64,000 bases of DNA, taken from JAKOUL01 sp035378845 (GTDB lineage: Bacteria; Dictyoglomota; Dictyoglomia; Dictyoglomales; Dictyoglomaceae). Location: positions 83,207 through 147,206 of the forward strand of contig DAOSUP010000003.1 of assembly GCA_035378845.1 (NCBI GenBank), written 5' to 3'. Position numbers and translations under genes: made by a program. Shown here one piece after another: positions 1 through 8,981 of the stretch (position 1 is its first letter; each line of letters starts with the position of its first letter). The notes beneath the pieces are model-generated. The model was not told the origin of the DNA. It was given only the letters and a program-made list of their open reading frames with translations, and did no database searches.

Positions 1-1487
1 CTAGTAAAATAAAGAATTCTGAGGACTTATTTCATATAAAAACATTAGGCTTTAGAGGAGAAGCATTAGCAAGTATAGCAAATATTTCCAAAATGACCAT
101 AAAAACTAAAACTAAAGATAATAATGGTGTTGAAATTCATGTTGAAGCAGGAGATATAAAAGAGGTTTTACCTTGGGAAGGAATGCAAGGTACTACTGTA
201 AGAGTAGAGAATCTATTTTACAATGTTCCTGCCAGAAAAAAATTTTTAAAAAGTAGATCTACAGAGACAAATCTTATAATAGACTTTGTCAGAAAGATCT
301 CCTTAGCTTATCCTGAAATTTCTTTTCAACTTATACAAGATGGTAATAGTAAGTTTATTACACCAGGGAATTCTAATATAGAAGATGTGATAATAGAGCT
401 TTTTGGTACTTCCACACTAAAATCTCTTATAAAATTTGAAAATAGTGAAGGAAATTACCGTATTGAGGGAATGTTGAGTGTTCCTGGGAAACTTATATCT
501 TTTAGATCTCAAGATTACTTCTTTTTAAATAGGAGATGGATCAGAAATTCTATTCTTTTACAGGCCGTAAGGGAAGGATATAAAGGAAGAATTTTAGAAA
601 ATTACTATCCTTTCGTAATTTTGTTTATAGAGGTGCCTTATGAAGAGATAGATGTAAATGTACATCCTACCAAAAGAGAAGTTAAATTTGAGAAAGATAA
701 GGAGATATTAAACTTTGTAGAAAATTCTATTAGGAAATCTTTAGAAGAATATGATAAATCTTCCTTAGATGTTTTTGATATTGGAATAGGAAAAGAGATA
801 GAAGGAGAAAATAAGGCAGATACCAAGATTAATGCTGAAAATTTTAAATCACTCCCATTATTTAGCGATAGAGTTTCCTTTTCCGAACCAATGGAAGAAT
901 ATGTAGCCTCTCCATTAGGGGTAAAAATTATAGGTCAAGTTTTTGATAACTATATTATTGTGGAAATGAAAGATAGATTGTTTATAATTGATCAGCATGC
1001 AGCTCATGAAAGAATTAGATATGAAGAGATCAAAGAGAAAATAAATCTTGGGAAACTTCAAAATGTAGAAGTGATATTTCCTTTAATTATAGAAGTTTCT
1101 AAAGAAGAGAGAAGAATTTTGGAGGAGAAAAAAGAAATTTTAGAAAGATTTGCTTTTTCTTGGGAAGATTTTGGTCCTATGCATATTAGGTTAAATACAA
1201 TCCCTTATGAATTTTTGAATTTTGATACTCAAAGTATTGAAAATCTGTTTAAAGAGATACTAACAGATTTGGAAGAGAAAGATTTAGAGATACTTGAAAA
1301 TAATATAATAAAAAGTCTTTCTTGCCATAGTGCCATAAGAAGTGGGGATATCCTTGTAAGGGAGGAGATAGAAGCCTTAGTAAAGATGATTTTTGAAAAT
1401 AAAATACCTCTTACTTGTCCTCATGGTCGTCCTTTTATATGGGAGATAAAAAAAGAAGAATTAGAAAGATACTTTCATAGAAGATGA
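1..1487 (+). CDS. mutL: DNA mismatch repair protein MutL, 5' end missing
   Basis: The reading frame is open from base 3, so the gene begins before the window and the ATG at 93 is internal. The GHKL ATPase motif GFRGEAL lies at bases 48-68, and the transducer domain follows (VNVHPTKREVKF). The C-terminal domain carries DQHAAHE at 990-1010, part of the DQHA(X)2E(X)4E metal site of endonuclease-type MutL proteins, and ends with CPHGRPF. By family knowledge it nicks the unmethylated strand after MutS recognises a mismatch. Its stop overlaps the miaA start (ATGA), which indicates coupled translation. Identification is secure; only the N-terminal ATP-binding region is missing. Confidence 0.95.
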   Translation, partial: SKIKNSEDLFHIKTLGFRGEALASIANISKMTIKTKTKDNNGVEIHVEAGDIKEVLPWEGMQGTTVRVENLFYNVPARKKFLKSRSTETNLIIDFVRKISLAYPEISFQLIQDGNSKFITPGNSNIEDVIIELFGTSTLKSLIKFENSEGNYRIEGMLSVPGKLISFRSQDYFFLNRRWIRNSILLQAVREGYKGRILENYYPFVILFIEVPYEEIDVNVHPTKREVKFEKDKEILNFVENSIRKSLEEYDKSSLDVFDIGIGKEIEGENKADTKINAENFKSLPLFSDRVSFSEPMEEYVASPLGVKIIGQVFDNYIIVEMKDRLFIIDQHAAHERIRYEEIKEKINLGKLQNVEVIFPLIIEVSKEERRILEEKKEILERFAFSWEDFGPMHIRLNTIPYEFLNFDTQSIENLFKEILTDLEEKDLEILENNIIKSLSCHSAIRSGDILVREEIEALVKMIFENKIPLTCPHGRPFIWEIKKEELERYFHRR

Positions 1488-2449
1488 AAATACCTACTGC
1501 AATAATTCTTGGTCCTACAGCAACAGGTAAAACTACTTTATCCTTAGAGCTTGCAAAAATTTTACCTATAGAAATAGTTTCTGTAGATTCTATGCAGATC
1601 TATCGGGAGATGGATATTGGTACTGCAAAACCATCAAAAGAGGAAAGGGAAAAAGTACCCCATCATCTTATAGATATAGTTCCTCCAGATTATCCATTTA
1701 CTGTTGCAGAATTTAAGAAAAGAGCAGAGGAATCTATACAAGATATTTATCAAAGGGAGAAAATTCCTCTCTTAGTAGGAGGTACACCTTTATACTATAA
1801 AGTACTCTTAGGAATATTCTCAATACCGTATGTCCCTCCAGATTATGCATTGAGAGAGAGATTAAGAGAAAAATTAGAAACAGAGGGGGAAGAAAAATTT
1901 TATGAAGAATTGAAAAAAATTGATCCTATCTCCGCATTAAAGATTCATCCTCACGACTACAAAAGGGTTATAAGAGCATTAGAGGTTTATCTAAAAACTG
2001 GAAAGCCTTTAAGTGAATTAGCCGGTAGTGAAAAGGAGGAAAAGTATTATTTATCTAAGATAGGTCTTTATATGCCTAAGGATTTACATTATAAGATTCT
2101 TGATGAGAGAGTGGATAAGATGATAGAGGCGGGATTAGTGAAAGAGGTAAGAAGATTATATGAAAAAGGTATTGATGAGAAAAAACCTTCTATGCAGGGA
2201 ATAGGATATAAAGAGATTTTAATGTATTTAAAAGGAGAAATTGGCTTAGAAGAAAGTATTTATTTAATAAAAAAGAGAACAAAGCTTCTTGTAAAAAGGC
2301 AGTATACATGGTTTAAAAAGGAAAAAGATGTTCACTGGTTTGATGTCTCTGTTTATTCTCTTTCACAACTTGCTCAAATAGTTTATAATACCATAATCAA
2401 AGATTGGGAATTACAAGGATATAATTTAGAGAAAGGCGGTGGATATTAG
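1484..2449 (+). CDS. miaA: tRNA dimethylallyltransferase MiaA
   Basis: Transfers a dimethylallyl group to N6 of A37 in tRNAs that read codons beginning with U. The P-loop GPTATGKT is at residues 10-17 and the conserved DSMQIYREMDIGTAKP block starts at residue 35. PHHLIDI and the GGTPLYYKVLL segment follow, and QGIGYKEI lies near the C-terminal third. The length of 321 residues is normal for the family. The ATG overlaps the mutL stop by four bases. In many bacteria hfq follows miaA; here an aminotransferase gene takes that position and overlaps miaA by 11 bases. Confidence 0.95.
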   Translation: MKIPTAIILGPTATGKTTLSLELAKILPIEIVSVDSMQIYREMDIGTAKPSKEEREKVPHHLIDIVPPDYPFTVAEFKKRAEESIQDIYQREKIPLLVGGTPLYYKVLLGIFSIPYVPPDYALRERLREKLETEGEEKFYEELKKIDPISALKIHPHDYKRVIRALEVYLKTGKPLSELAGSEKEEKYYLSKIGLYMPKDLHYKILDERVDKMIEAGLVKEVRRLYEKGIDEKKPSMQGIGYKEILMYLKGEIGLEESIYLIKKRTKLLVKRQYTWFKKEKDVHWFDVSVYSLSQLAQIVYNTIIKDWELQGYNLEKGGGY

Positions 2450-3659
2450 TCAAATGATTAAAAAAGCTAGAAGAATTGAGAAATTGCCACCTTATCTTTT
2501 TGCAAGAATTGATCAACTGAAGGAAGATGCTATAAAAAGAGGAATAGATATAATAAGTCTTGGAATTGGTGACCCTGATCAGCCAACTCCTATGTCTGTG
2601 GTTCAAAAATTGTGTGAAGAAGCTTTAAATCCTGCAAATCATCGCTACCCTTCCTACGAAGGTTTATATGAGTATAGGAAAGCTGTTTCGGATTGGTATA
2701 AATACAGATTTAATGTAGAGCTTGATCCTAAAAGTGAAGTTCTTTCTCTTATAGGTTCTAAAGAAGGGCTGGTCCATATAATTTGGGGGTTAATAGATAA
2801 AGGAGACGGAGTTCTTTATCCTGATCCAGGGTATCCTGTTTATAAGATAGCTACCATTTTTGCCGAAGGAACACCGTATTCTATTCCTCTTACAAAAGAA
2901 AACAAATTTCTCCCTAAATGGGAGGATATTCCAACTAATATAGTTAAAAAGTCAAAAGTGATGTTTTTAAACTATCCCAGTAACCCTACAGGAGCAATTA
3001 TAGATAAAAAAGGGCTTGAAGAAGCAGTAGCTTTTGCAAAGGAAAATAATTTAGTACTTCTTTATGATAATGCTTATTCTGAGATTACCTTTGATGGATT
3101 TGTAGCTCCGAGCATTTTAGAGGTGAAAGGAGCCAAGGATATAGCTGTTGAATTTGGTTCTCTCTCAAAGACTTTTAATATGACAGGATGGAGAATTGGT
3201 TATGCAGTTGGAAATGCAGATTTGATTTCTATCTTATCTACTATAAAGACTAATGTGGATTCTGGAGTTTTTCAAGCGATTCAATACGCAGGAATTGAAG
3301 CGTTAACTAACTTAAGAGATTTTCCAAAAGAAAGTGTGAAAATATACCAGAGAAGAAGAGATATGGTTCTTGATGCATTTAAATCTTTAGGAGTAGATAT
3401 ACTTCCTCCTAAAGGAACCTTCTATGTATGGGTTCCTGTACCAGAGGGCTTTACTTCTACGGATTTTTCAGCCTTTCTTTTAGAAGAAACAGGTGTATTA
3501 GTAGTTCCAGGAATTGGATACGGAGATTATGGAGAGGGATATATAAGAATATCTACTACAATTGAAGAAGATAGGCTTAAAGAAGCTCTCAGGAGAATAA
3601 AAGAATTTTTAGAAAGGGAGGACTGGAAATCGAAGAAGCCATCATTGTTGCTAAAGTAA
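2439..3659 (+). CDS. dapL: PLP aminotransferase, LL-diaminopimelate aminotransferase type
   Basis: Fold-type I class I/II aminotransferase of 406 residues. NYPSNPTGA is at 178-186, YDNAYSE at 209-215, and SLSKTFNMTGWRIG places the PLP lysine at K244. The overall pattern, including the N-terminal LPPYLFARIDQLK and SLGIGDPD segments, resembles DapL, which converts tetrahydrodipicolinate to LL-diaminopimelate in one step of lysine and wall synthesis. An aspartate or aromatic aminotransferase role cannot be excluded from sequence alone. The start is GTG at 2439, preceded by AAAGG; an ATG at 2454 is an alternative. Its 3' end carries the ribosome binding site of hflX. Confidence 0.85.
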   Translation: MDISQMIKKARRIEKLPPYLFARIDQLKEDAIKRGIDIISLGIGDPDQPTPMSVVQKLCEEALNPANHRYPSYEGLYEYRKAVSDWYKYRFNVELDPKSEVLSLIGSKEGLVHIIWGLIDKGDGVLYPDPGYPVYKIATIFAEGTPYSIPLTKENKFLPKWEDIPTNIVKKSKVMFLNYPSNPTGAIIDKKGLEEAVAFAKENNLVLLYDNAYSEITFDGFVAPSILEVKGAKDIAVEFGSLSKTFNMTGWRIGYAVGNADLISILSTIKTNVDSGVFQAIQYAGIEALTNLRDFPKESVKIYQRRRDMVLDAFKSLGVDILPPKGTFYVWVPVPEGFTSTDFSAFLLEETGVLVVPGIGYGDYGEGYIRISTTIEEDRLKEALRRIKEFLEREDWKSKKPSLLLK

Positions 3660-4846
3660 GTGATCTGGATGAAATAGAAGAGCTTAAACTTCTTTGTAAA
3701 ACTGCAGGTTTAAAAGTAAAAGATGTACTTCTTTTTGGAGGAGATGTTGATCCTGCTTCTTTTCTGAAAGCTGGGAAACTTAATGAACTAAGAGACTTGG
3801 TAGTTAAGGATCAATGTGATATAGTAATATTCAAAGATAATCTTTATCCTGTTCAACTTAGAAATATAGAAAATGAAATCCCAGCTAAGATTATAGATAG
3901 AACAGTATTAATATTGGACATCTTTGCACAACATGCAAGAACTAAAGAGGGGAAAATTCAGGTAGAACTTGCACAATTAGAATATCTTCTTCCTCGTCTT
4001 ACAGGAAAAGGAGAATTACTTTCACGTCTTGGAGGAGGGATTGGTACAAGAGGTCCTGGAGAGACAAAATTAGAGATGGATAGAAGAAAGATTAAGAGAA
4101 GGATTCATACATTAAAAATGCAGTTAGAAGAACTTCGGAAAGAGAGAGAGGTTCAAAGAAAAAGGAGATTGGATCTACCACAGGTTGCTTTAGTAGGCTA
4201 TACCAATGCTGGAAAATCTACTCTTTTTAATCTTCTTACAAAGGCTAATGTAAAGACAGAGGATCTACTATTTGCCACATTAGATCCTACTGTAAGAAGA
4301 GTAAAATTAGGAAATGATTGGGAATTTCTTCTCTCAGATACGGTGGGTTTTATACAAAACCTTCCAGAGGAGCTTCTTACAGCTTTTAGAGCTACCCTTG
4401 AAGAGATTTATTATGTGGATATTATTTTACATGTAATAGATGTTTCTAATAAAGATTTCCGCAAACACGTAGGGATTGTAGAAGATATTTTAGAAGATAT
4501 AGGAATTGAAGATAAGACAATAATTAGAGTATATAATAAAATAGATCTATTAAATAAAGAAGAATTGAACTATTTAAAGGAAGAATTAGATTATCATCCT
4601 TCAGTATTTGTATCAGCCTTACAAAACATAGGATTAGATAAATTGAAAAAAATTATTGTGAAGGAAATATTTAAAGGCTTAAGAGTATATAACTTAAAAA
4701 TTCCTTATGAAAAATGGGGAAACTTCCAAAAAATAAAGAGCAAGATTTTTGTAGAAGAAGAGAGATATACCGATCAATTTGTGGAAGTAAAGGCAAGATT
4801 TCCTAAAGAATATAAAAAATTATTAGAGTCGGTAATAAACGTATAA
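3629..4846 (+). CDS. hflX: Ribosome-associated GTPase HflX (non-canonical start codon)
   Basis: HflX is a ribosome-rescuing and ribosome-splitting GTPase. RGPGETKLEMDRR, the Walker A region GYTNAGKS, ATLDPTVRR and the G3 motif DTVGF are all present, with a basic coiled segment before the G domain. The typical N-terminal domain (AIIVAKVSDLDEIEEL to FKDNLYPVQLRNIE) is fully encoded, yet the frame contains no ATG, GTG or TTG from 3581, where it opens, until TTG at 3797, which lies inside that domain. A strong Shine-Dalgarno (GGGAGGA, 3616-3622) sits 6 bases before an ATC at 3629, so I place the start there. CTG at 3623 and ATT at 3644 are alternatives. The gene overlaps the end of dapL by 31 bases. 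Confidence 0.85.
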   Translation: MEEAIIVAKVSDLDEIEELKLLCKTAGLKVKDVLLFGGDVDPASFLKAGKLNELRDLVVKDQCDIVIFKDNLYPVQLRNIENEIPAKIIDRTVLILDIFAQHARTKEGKIQVELAQLEYLLPRLTGKGELLSRLGGGIGTRGPGETKLEMDRRKIKRRIHTLKMQLEELRKEREVQRKRRLDLPQVALVGYTNAGKSTLFNLLTKANVKTEDLLFATLDPTVRRVKLGNDWEFLLSDTVGFIQNLPEELLTAFRATLEEIYYVDIILHVIDVSNKDFRKHVGIVEDILEDIGIEDKTIIRVYNKIDLLNKEELNYLKEELDYHPSVFVSALQNIGLDKLKKIIVKEIFKGLRVYNLKIPYEKWGNFQKIKSKIFVEEERYTDQFVEVKARFPKEYKKLLESVINV

Positions 4847-4849
4847 GGT

Positions 4850-5536
4850 TTAATGTTTTAGAATATTATACATTGTTATCCCATTGGAAAGCATTGCATC
4901 ATTATTAAAGAAAATAAAAACCTTCTGCACTGATAGATTTTTTATTTTTTGAGCAAAATTATAAAGCTCTTCTTTTGAATAATTATAAGCGTACCATTCT
5001 GTTTTTCCGTGAAATCTTATATAAGCATAAGGTGTAGTGAGAATTATATTCTCAGGTAAATTAGGGGCACTTACTGAGACAAGAGTAATGGATGTCTCTC
5101 GAAGTTTTTTATAGATTTCTTCATTAAACCAATCCACTCTTCTTGGTTCTAAGGCAAATCTTGTTCCTAATCTGGTAAAATTAGCGAAAGCTATAATATT
5201 TTCTAAGTATTCTATGGACATACTTGGTAGGATTTGAAACAGATAAAAATCTACGTAAGAGTCTAATGCTTCAAAAGAATAAAAAAATTTTGTCCAAGAG
5301 TCTCTTGCTAAGTTATTGAATTTGTGAAGGTGGGTTATAGATCTATTTACTTTTATCACAAATCTTAATTGGTCTTTAAATTTTCCCCACCCCTTTATAG
5401 TGTTCTCAGAAGGGAATCTGTAAAAACTACTATTTACTTCTACAGCATTGAAAGGAGTATTCTCTAAATACCAATTTAGATTCTTTTTAGGATTCCATGC
5501 ATAACTCCATCCAGAAGTACCAATATATACTTCCAT
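4850..5536 (-). CDS. DUF72 family protein
   Basis: A 228-residue protein starting MEVYIGTSGWSYAW, the typical N-terminus of the DUF72 (YecE-like) TIM-barrel family. Other family-like segments are FNAVEVNSSFYRFP, the LEPRRVDWF motif and YIRFHGKTEWYAYNYS. No biochemical function is established for the family, and I assign none. The start is supported by a purine-rich ribosome binding site (GGGGGTAAGG) just upstream on this strand. It is convergent with hflX, with only three bases between the stops, and divergent from rho. Confidence 0.85.
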   Translation of the reverse strand: MEVYIGTSGWSYAWNPKKNLNWYLENTPFNAVEVNSSFYRFPSENTIKGWGKFKDQLRFVIKVNRSITHLHKFNNLARDSWTKFFYSFEALDSYVDFYLFQILPSMSIEYLENIIAFANFTRLGTRFALEPRRVDWFNEEIYKKLRETSITLVSVSAPNLPENIILTTPYAYIRFHGKTEWYAYNYSKEELYNFAQKIKNLSVQKVFIFFNNDAMLSNGITMYNILKH

Positions 5537-5594
5537 CTTTACCTTACCCCCATAATATTATATAATTAAATTAATTAAGATTTTCATATTTTTA

Positions 5595-5623
5595 TTGACT
5601 TTACAAAACTTTTATTTTATACT
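5595..5623 (+). promoter_or_regulatory. Sigma-A type promoter for rho
   Basis: TTGACT at 5595-5600 and TATACT at 5618-5623 are separated by exactly 17 bases. Transcription would start near 5630, leaving a leader of about 70 bases before rho, which ends with the strong Shine-Dalgarno AAGGAGGT near 5690. The leader is pyrimidine-rich in part, which would be compatible with autogenous Rho control, but no regulatory structure is evident. Confidence 0.75.
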
Positions 5624-5703
5624 ACCATGAAATTTCTGAAAACTTGTACCTTTTATCCCAACATTTTTAATCTTAATATTTTTTCCTTAAGGAGGTTTAA
5701 AGG

Positions 5704-7104
5704 ATGTCTTACGAAAACTTGACACTAAAAACGAGGGCAGAATTAGCAGAAATAGCAAGAGAGCTAAAAATCTCTGGCTACTATCGGATGACAAAGGAAG
5801 AAATGATTGAAGCTATTCTTAGAAAATTAGAAGAGGGGGATATTGTTTTAGATTCTGAAAATGAAGAAACAGGGGCTGTTTCAGTTTTAACTAAAGAGAA
5901 GGTGGAAACGGAGGTTAATGAGGAAAAAGAAGAGAAACAAGAACAGAAAGATAAAGTAGTTATTGATGGCTTTGAATGTATATACAGAGAAGGATATTTA
6001 GAGATATTAGAAGAAGGATATGGGTTTATAAGGAAAAATTTTAAGCCCAGCGAGGAAGATGTCTATATTTCTGCTTCTCAGATCAAAAAATTTGGATTAA
6101 GATTTGGTGATCTTATTGGTGGTATGGTAAGACCACCAAAAGACAATGAAAGATGGTATGCTATTTTAAGAATAGATACTGTAAATGGAAGAGACCCTCT
6201 TCACTCAAGGCAGAGACCAAAATTTGATGATCTTATTCCTTACCATCCAACCGAAAGATTAAAGCTTGAAACAACTTCTGAAGAGGTAGATACAAGATTG
6301 ATAGATCTTCTTGCTCCTATTGGAAAGGGACAAAGAGGATTGATTGTTTCCCCTCCAAAAGCAGGTAAGACTACTCTTTTAAAGAAAATGGCTAATGGTA
6401 TTTCTGCTAATCATAAAGAAGTACGGCTATTTGTTTTGTTGATTGATGAAAGACCAGAAGAGGTTACAGATTTTAGAAGATCTGTTCAAGGAGAAGTAGT
6501 TGGTTCTACTTTTGATGAACCACCGGATAGACATATTCAAGTAGCAAAATTGGTACTTGAGAGAGCAAAAAGACTAGTGGAATATGGAGAGCATGTGGTA
6601 ATTCTTCTTGATAGTATTACAAGACTGGCAAGAGCTTATAACTGGTCTGTTCCTTCAAGCGGAAGAACTTTATCCGGTGGTGTGGAGCTTACTGCTCTGC
6701 ATCATGCAAAGGAGTTCTTTGGTGCAGCAAGAAATATAGAGGGTGCTGGAAGTATAACAATCTTGGCTACTGCTTTAATTGAAACAGGTAGTAGAATGGA
6801 TGATGTGATTTTTGAGGAGTTTAAAGGTACAGGAAATATGGAACTTGTTTTAGATAGGAAGATTGCAGATAGAAGAATATTTCCTGCAATAAGCATCACA
6901 CGATCTGGTACTAGGAAAGAAGAACTTTTATATCCGGAAGATCAATTAAAGAGAATATGGCTTTTGAGAAGAACATTAGCAGGACAAGAAGAAGGAGAAG
7001 CTATTGAAATGCTTAAGAAGAAATTAAGGGAGACAAGAAATAATGAAGAGTTTTTAAGATTTATTGATGAAGTAGTAAAAAAAGGAAATTCTGTAAGGAG
7101 ATAA
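5704..7104 (+). CDS. rho: Transcription termination factor Rho
   Basis: Hexameric RNA-dependent ATPase that terminates transcription. A Rho_N helical domain spans residues 3-43. A charged Glu/Lys-rich linker (about 46-85) precedes the cold-shock-like RNA-binding domain (about 90-165). The ATPase domain has Walker A PPKAGKTTLL at 217-226 and Walker B VVILLDSITR around 298-307. The family segment RTLSGGVELTALHHAKEFFG follows. At 466 residues it is somewhat longer than E. coli Rho, mostly because of the linker. It heads a group with a GerMN protein and two phosphoesterases. Confidence 0.97.
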   Translation: MSYENLTLKTRAELAEIARELKISGYYRMTKEEMIEAILRKLEEGDIVLDSENEETGAVSVLTKEKVETEVNEEKEEKQEQKDKVVIDGFECIYREGYLEILEEGYGFIRKNFKPSEEDVYISASQIKKFGLRFGDLIGGMVRPPKDNERWYAILRIDTVNGRDPLHSRQRPKFDDLIPYHPTERLKLETTSEEVDTRLIDLLAPIGKGQRGLIVSPPKAGKTTLLKKMANGISANHKEVRLFVLLIDERPEEVTDFRRSVQGEVVGSTFDEPPDRHIQVAKLVLERAKRLVEYGEHVVILLDSITRLARAYNWSVPSSGRTLSGGVELTALHHAKEFFGAARNIEGAGSITILATALIETGSRMDDVIFEEFKGTGNMELVLDRKIADRRIFPAISITRSGTRKEELLYPEDQLKRIWLLRRTLAGQEEGEAIEMLKKKLRETRNNEEFLRFIDEVVKKGNSVRR

Positions 7105-7130
7105 AAACCTTATAAAAGGGAAGCTTTAAA

Positions 7131-7640
7131 GTGAGAAAAAAATTAATTATTTCAGTTGTGGTAATTTTACTTTTAATAATTTTTTTGTTTTTTGCTTTTT
7201 CAAAGGAGAAGGCTTCATTTAGAATCTATACCTATAATCCTAAAACTGAAACTCTTACTCCCGAAGAGGTAATTATAGAAGTTCCAAGATGGGAAAAAGT
7301 TTTTTCTCGGGATAAAATTTTAGAAAAAGTATTAGAGAAGCTTATAGAGGTTTCTTCAAGAAATGGAGAAAATTTTCCTATCCCGAAAGGAACTAAGCTT
7401 TTAGGAATCTCTGTGAAGAATAACATAGCTTATGTAAACTTTTCTCAAGAATTAAAGAGGAATCATCCTGGTGGAAGCATGGGAGAAATGCTGACTGTAT
7501 ATAGTATTGTAGATACTCTTACAGAATTTCCGGAAGTTCATAAGGTACAAATCCTGATAGATAGTGCTGTAGTAGAGACTTTAGTAGGGCATATGGATTT
7601 AACTGTTCCCTTGGAACGCGATCTTTCTTTAGTGCAATGA
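7131..7640 (+). CDS. GerMN-domain membrane-anchored protein
   Basis: 169 residues with a GTG start, preceded by AAAAGGGA. A hydrophobic segment at residues 5-23 looks like an uncleaved anchor or signal peptide, with no lipobox cysteine. The rest matches the GerMN domain pattern: LRNITVTGNTAYVNFS-like wording here is KNNIAYVNFSQEL, followed by a YSIVDTLTEFPEVHKVQILIDS segment. In spore-formers this domain occurs in GerM and in lipoproteins; its function elsewhere is unclear. The next gene overlaps its stop by four bases (ATGA). Confidence 0.8.
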   Translation: MRKKLIISVVVILLLIIFLFFAFSKEKASFRIYTYNPKTETLTPEEVIIEVPRWEKVFSRDKILEKVLEKLIEVSSRNGENFPIPKGTKLLGISVKNNIAYVNFSQELKRNHPGGSMGEMLTVYSIVDTLTEFPEVHKVQILIDSAVVETLVGHMDLTVPLERDLSLVQ

Positions 7641-8368
7641 AAATAGGTATAATTTCAGATATTCATAGTAATTTAGAGGCTTTAGAGAAAGTTTATAGAG
7701 AGCTTGAAAAAGAAGTAGATGAAATATATTGCCTTGGTGATATTGTAGGCTATGGTCCTAATCCTAATGAATGTATAAAGTATTTAAGACATTTTAAGTT
7801 TACAGTGCTTGGTAATCATGACGCGGCAGTGGTAGGAATAAGAGATTATAATGATTTTAATGCTTCTGCCCAATTTGCTATTGAATGGACTATCAATAAT
7901 ATTACTCCAGAAAATTTTCAGAAATTGCAAAGATTAAAATTAAGAATTGATGAGTCTTCTTATTACTTAGTACATGGAAGTTTAAGAGAGCCTACTGATG
8001 AGTATCTAATAAATTATTATTCCGTCCTTGCAAATTTTGAATTGATGGAAAAAAAGTTATGCTTTTTTGGACATTCTCATTTAGCAGGAGCTTTTGTCTT
8101 TTCAGGAAGGGATAGAGATATCTACTACGTAAGTTTTACAAATGATGGAGAAATAAAAATTGAGGAAGGATATAAGTATCTAATAAACCCAGGAAGTGTA
8201 GGACAACCGAGGGATGGAAATTGGAAAGCAAGTTTTGGAATATTTGATACTCAGAAGAAAGTTTTACAAGTAAAACGAGTTGAATACGATGTGGTTTCTA
8301 TTCAGAGAAAGATGCAGCTTTTAGGATTTCCATCTCATTTATGGGAAAGGCTTCAGTATGGGAGGTGA
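7637..8368 (+). CDS. Metallophosphoesterase, calcineurin-like fold
   Basis: 243 residues with the di-metal motifs of calcineurin-like phosphoesterases: DIHSN at 8-12, GDIVGYGPNP at about 34-43, LGNHDAA near residue 59, VHGS near 114 and FGHSH in the middle. INPGSVGQPRDG near residue 190 is typical of the YfcE/MJ0936-like branch, which includes cyclic and other phosphodiesterases. The substrate cannot be told from sequence. Translation is coupled to the GerMN gene before it, and a second, smaller enzyme of the same superfamily follows directly. Confidence 0.88.
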   Translation: MKIGIISDIHSNLEALEKVYRELEKEVDEIYCLGDIVGYGPNPNECIKYLRHFKFTVLGNHDAAVVGIRDYNDFNASAQFAIEWTINNITPENFQKLQRLKLRIDESSYYLVHGSLREPTDEYLINYYSVLANFELMEKKLCFFGHSHLAGAFVFSGRDRDIYYVSFTNDGEIKIEEGYKYLINPGSVGQPRDGNWKASFGIFDTQKKVLQVKRVEYDVVSIQRKMQLLGFPSHLWERLQYGR

Positions 8369-8373
8369 TTTTT

Positions 8374-8919
8374 TTGAAGATCTTAGTTATGAGTGATACT
8401 CATGGGGATGTTAGCTTCTGGGAAATGATAAAAGGAAAAATTGAAGAGTCAAATTTGGTAATTCATGCAGGAGATGTTCTATATCATGGTCCTCGTAATC
8501 CCTTACCTGCTGGATATAATCCTCAAAAACTATCAGAACTTATAAATAATTCAGGTCTCAGCTTTTTTATATCAAAGGGGAACTGTGATGCAGATGTAGA
8601 TCAATTGATGCTTAGGTATCCTATAATGTCGCCATATGTTTTTTTATATCTTCCACCTTGGAAGATTCTTGTTACCCATGGGGAAGAAAAATCTGAAGAT
8701 GAATTGTGGGATTTAATGGATAAATTTGGCGTGGATTTGTTGGTTTTTGGTCATATTCATATACCAGTTTTAAAGAAAAAAGAAGATAAGATACTTCTCA
8801 ATCCTGGAAGTCCATCTCTTTCTAAAATCTCTCAGAAGACTATAGCTTTGATAGAGGATAATAAAGTTATTATATGGGATATAAATAATAATAAAGAGCT
8901 TGATTCTATTTCTCTTTAG
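8374..8919 (+). CDS. YfcE-family metallophosphodiesterase
   Basis: I place the start at TTG 8374, because GGGAGGTGA (about 8360-8368) lies at ideal distance and the protein then begins MKILVMSDTHGD, as YfcE-type enzymes do. A longer reading from ATG 8341 would add 11 unsupported residues. The motifs are SDTHGD, HAGDVLYHGPRNPLP, KGNCD, VTHGEE, FGHIHIP and LNPGSPSLSK. The NPLPAGYNP segment matches E. coli YfcE, which hydrolyses phosphodiester test substrates; the physiological substrate is unknown. About 181 residues. It is the last gene before the tRNA cluster. Confidence 0.9.
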   Translation: MKILVMSDTHGDVSFWEMIKGKIEESNLVIHAGDVLYHGPRNPLPAGYNPQKLSELINNSGLSFFISKGNCDADVDQLMLRYPIMSPYVFLYLPPWKILVTHGEEKSEDELWDLMDKFGVDLLVFGHIHIPVLKKKEDKILLNPGSPSLSKISQKTIALIEDNKVIIWDINNNKELDSISL

Positions 8920-8940
8920 TTCTGTTTATATGTATAGATC

Positions 8941-8967
8941 TTGACTTAAAAGAGTTTTTTGTATAAT
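8941..8967 (+). promoter_or_regulatory. Probable promoter of the tRNA cluster
   Basis: TTGACT at 8941-8946 and a perfect TATAAT at 8962-8967 lie just before the first tRNA, with a start expected near 8974. The spacer is only 15 bases, shorter than the 17 usual elsewhere in this window. TAATAT at 8964-8969 would give 17 bases with a weaker -10 hexamer. Confidence 0.6.
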
Positions 8968-8981
8968 ATTTAGTTAACAAA

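Noticed and set aside
2439..3659. HflX as a programmed frameshift product of the aminotransferase gene
   Set aside because: No slippery heptamer with a downstream structure is evident, and a good Shine-Dalgarno exists for separate initiation; kept only as a remote alternative.
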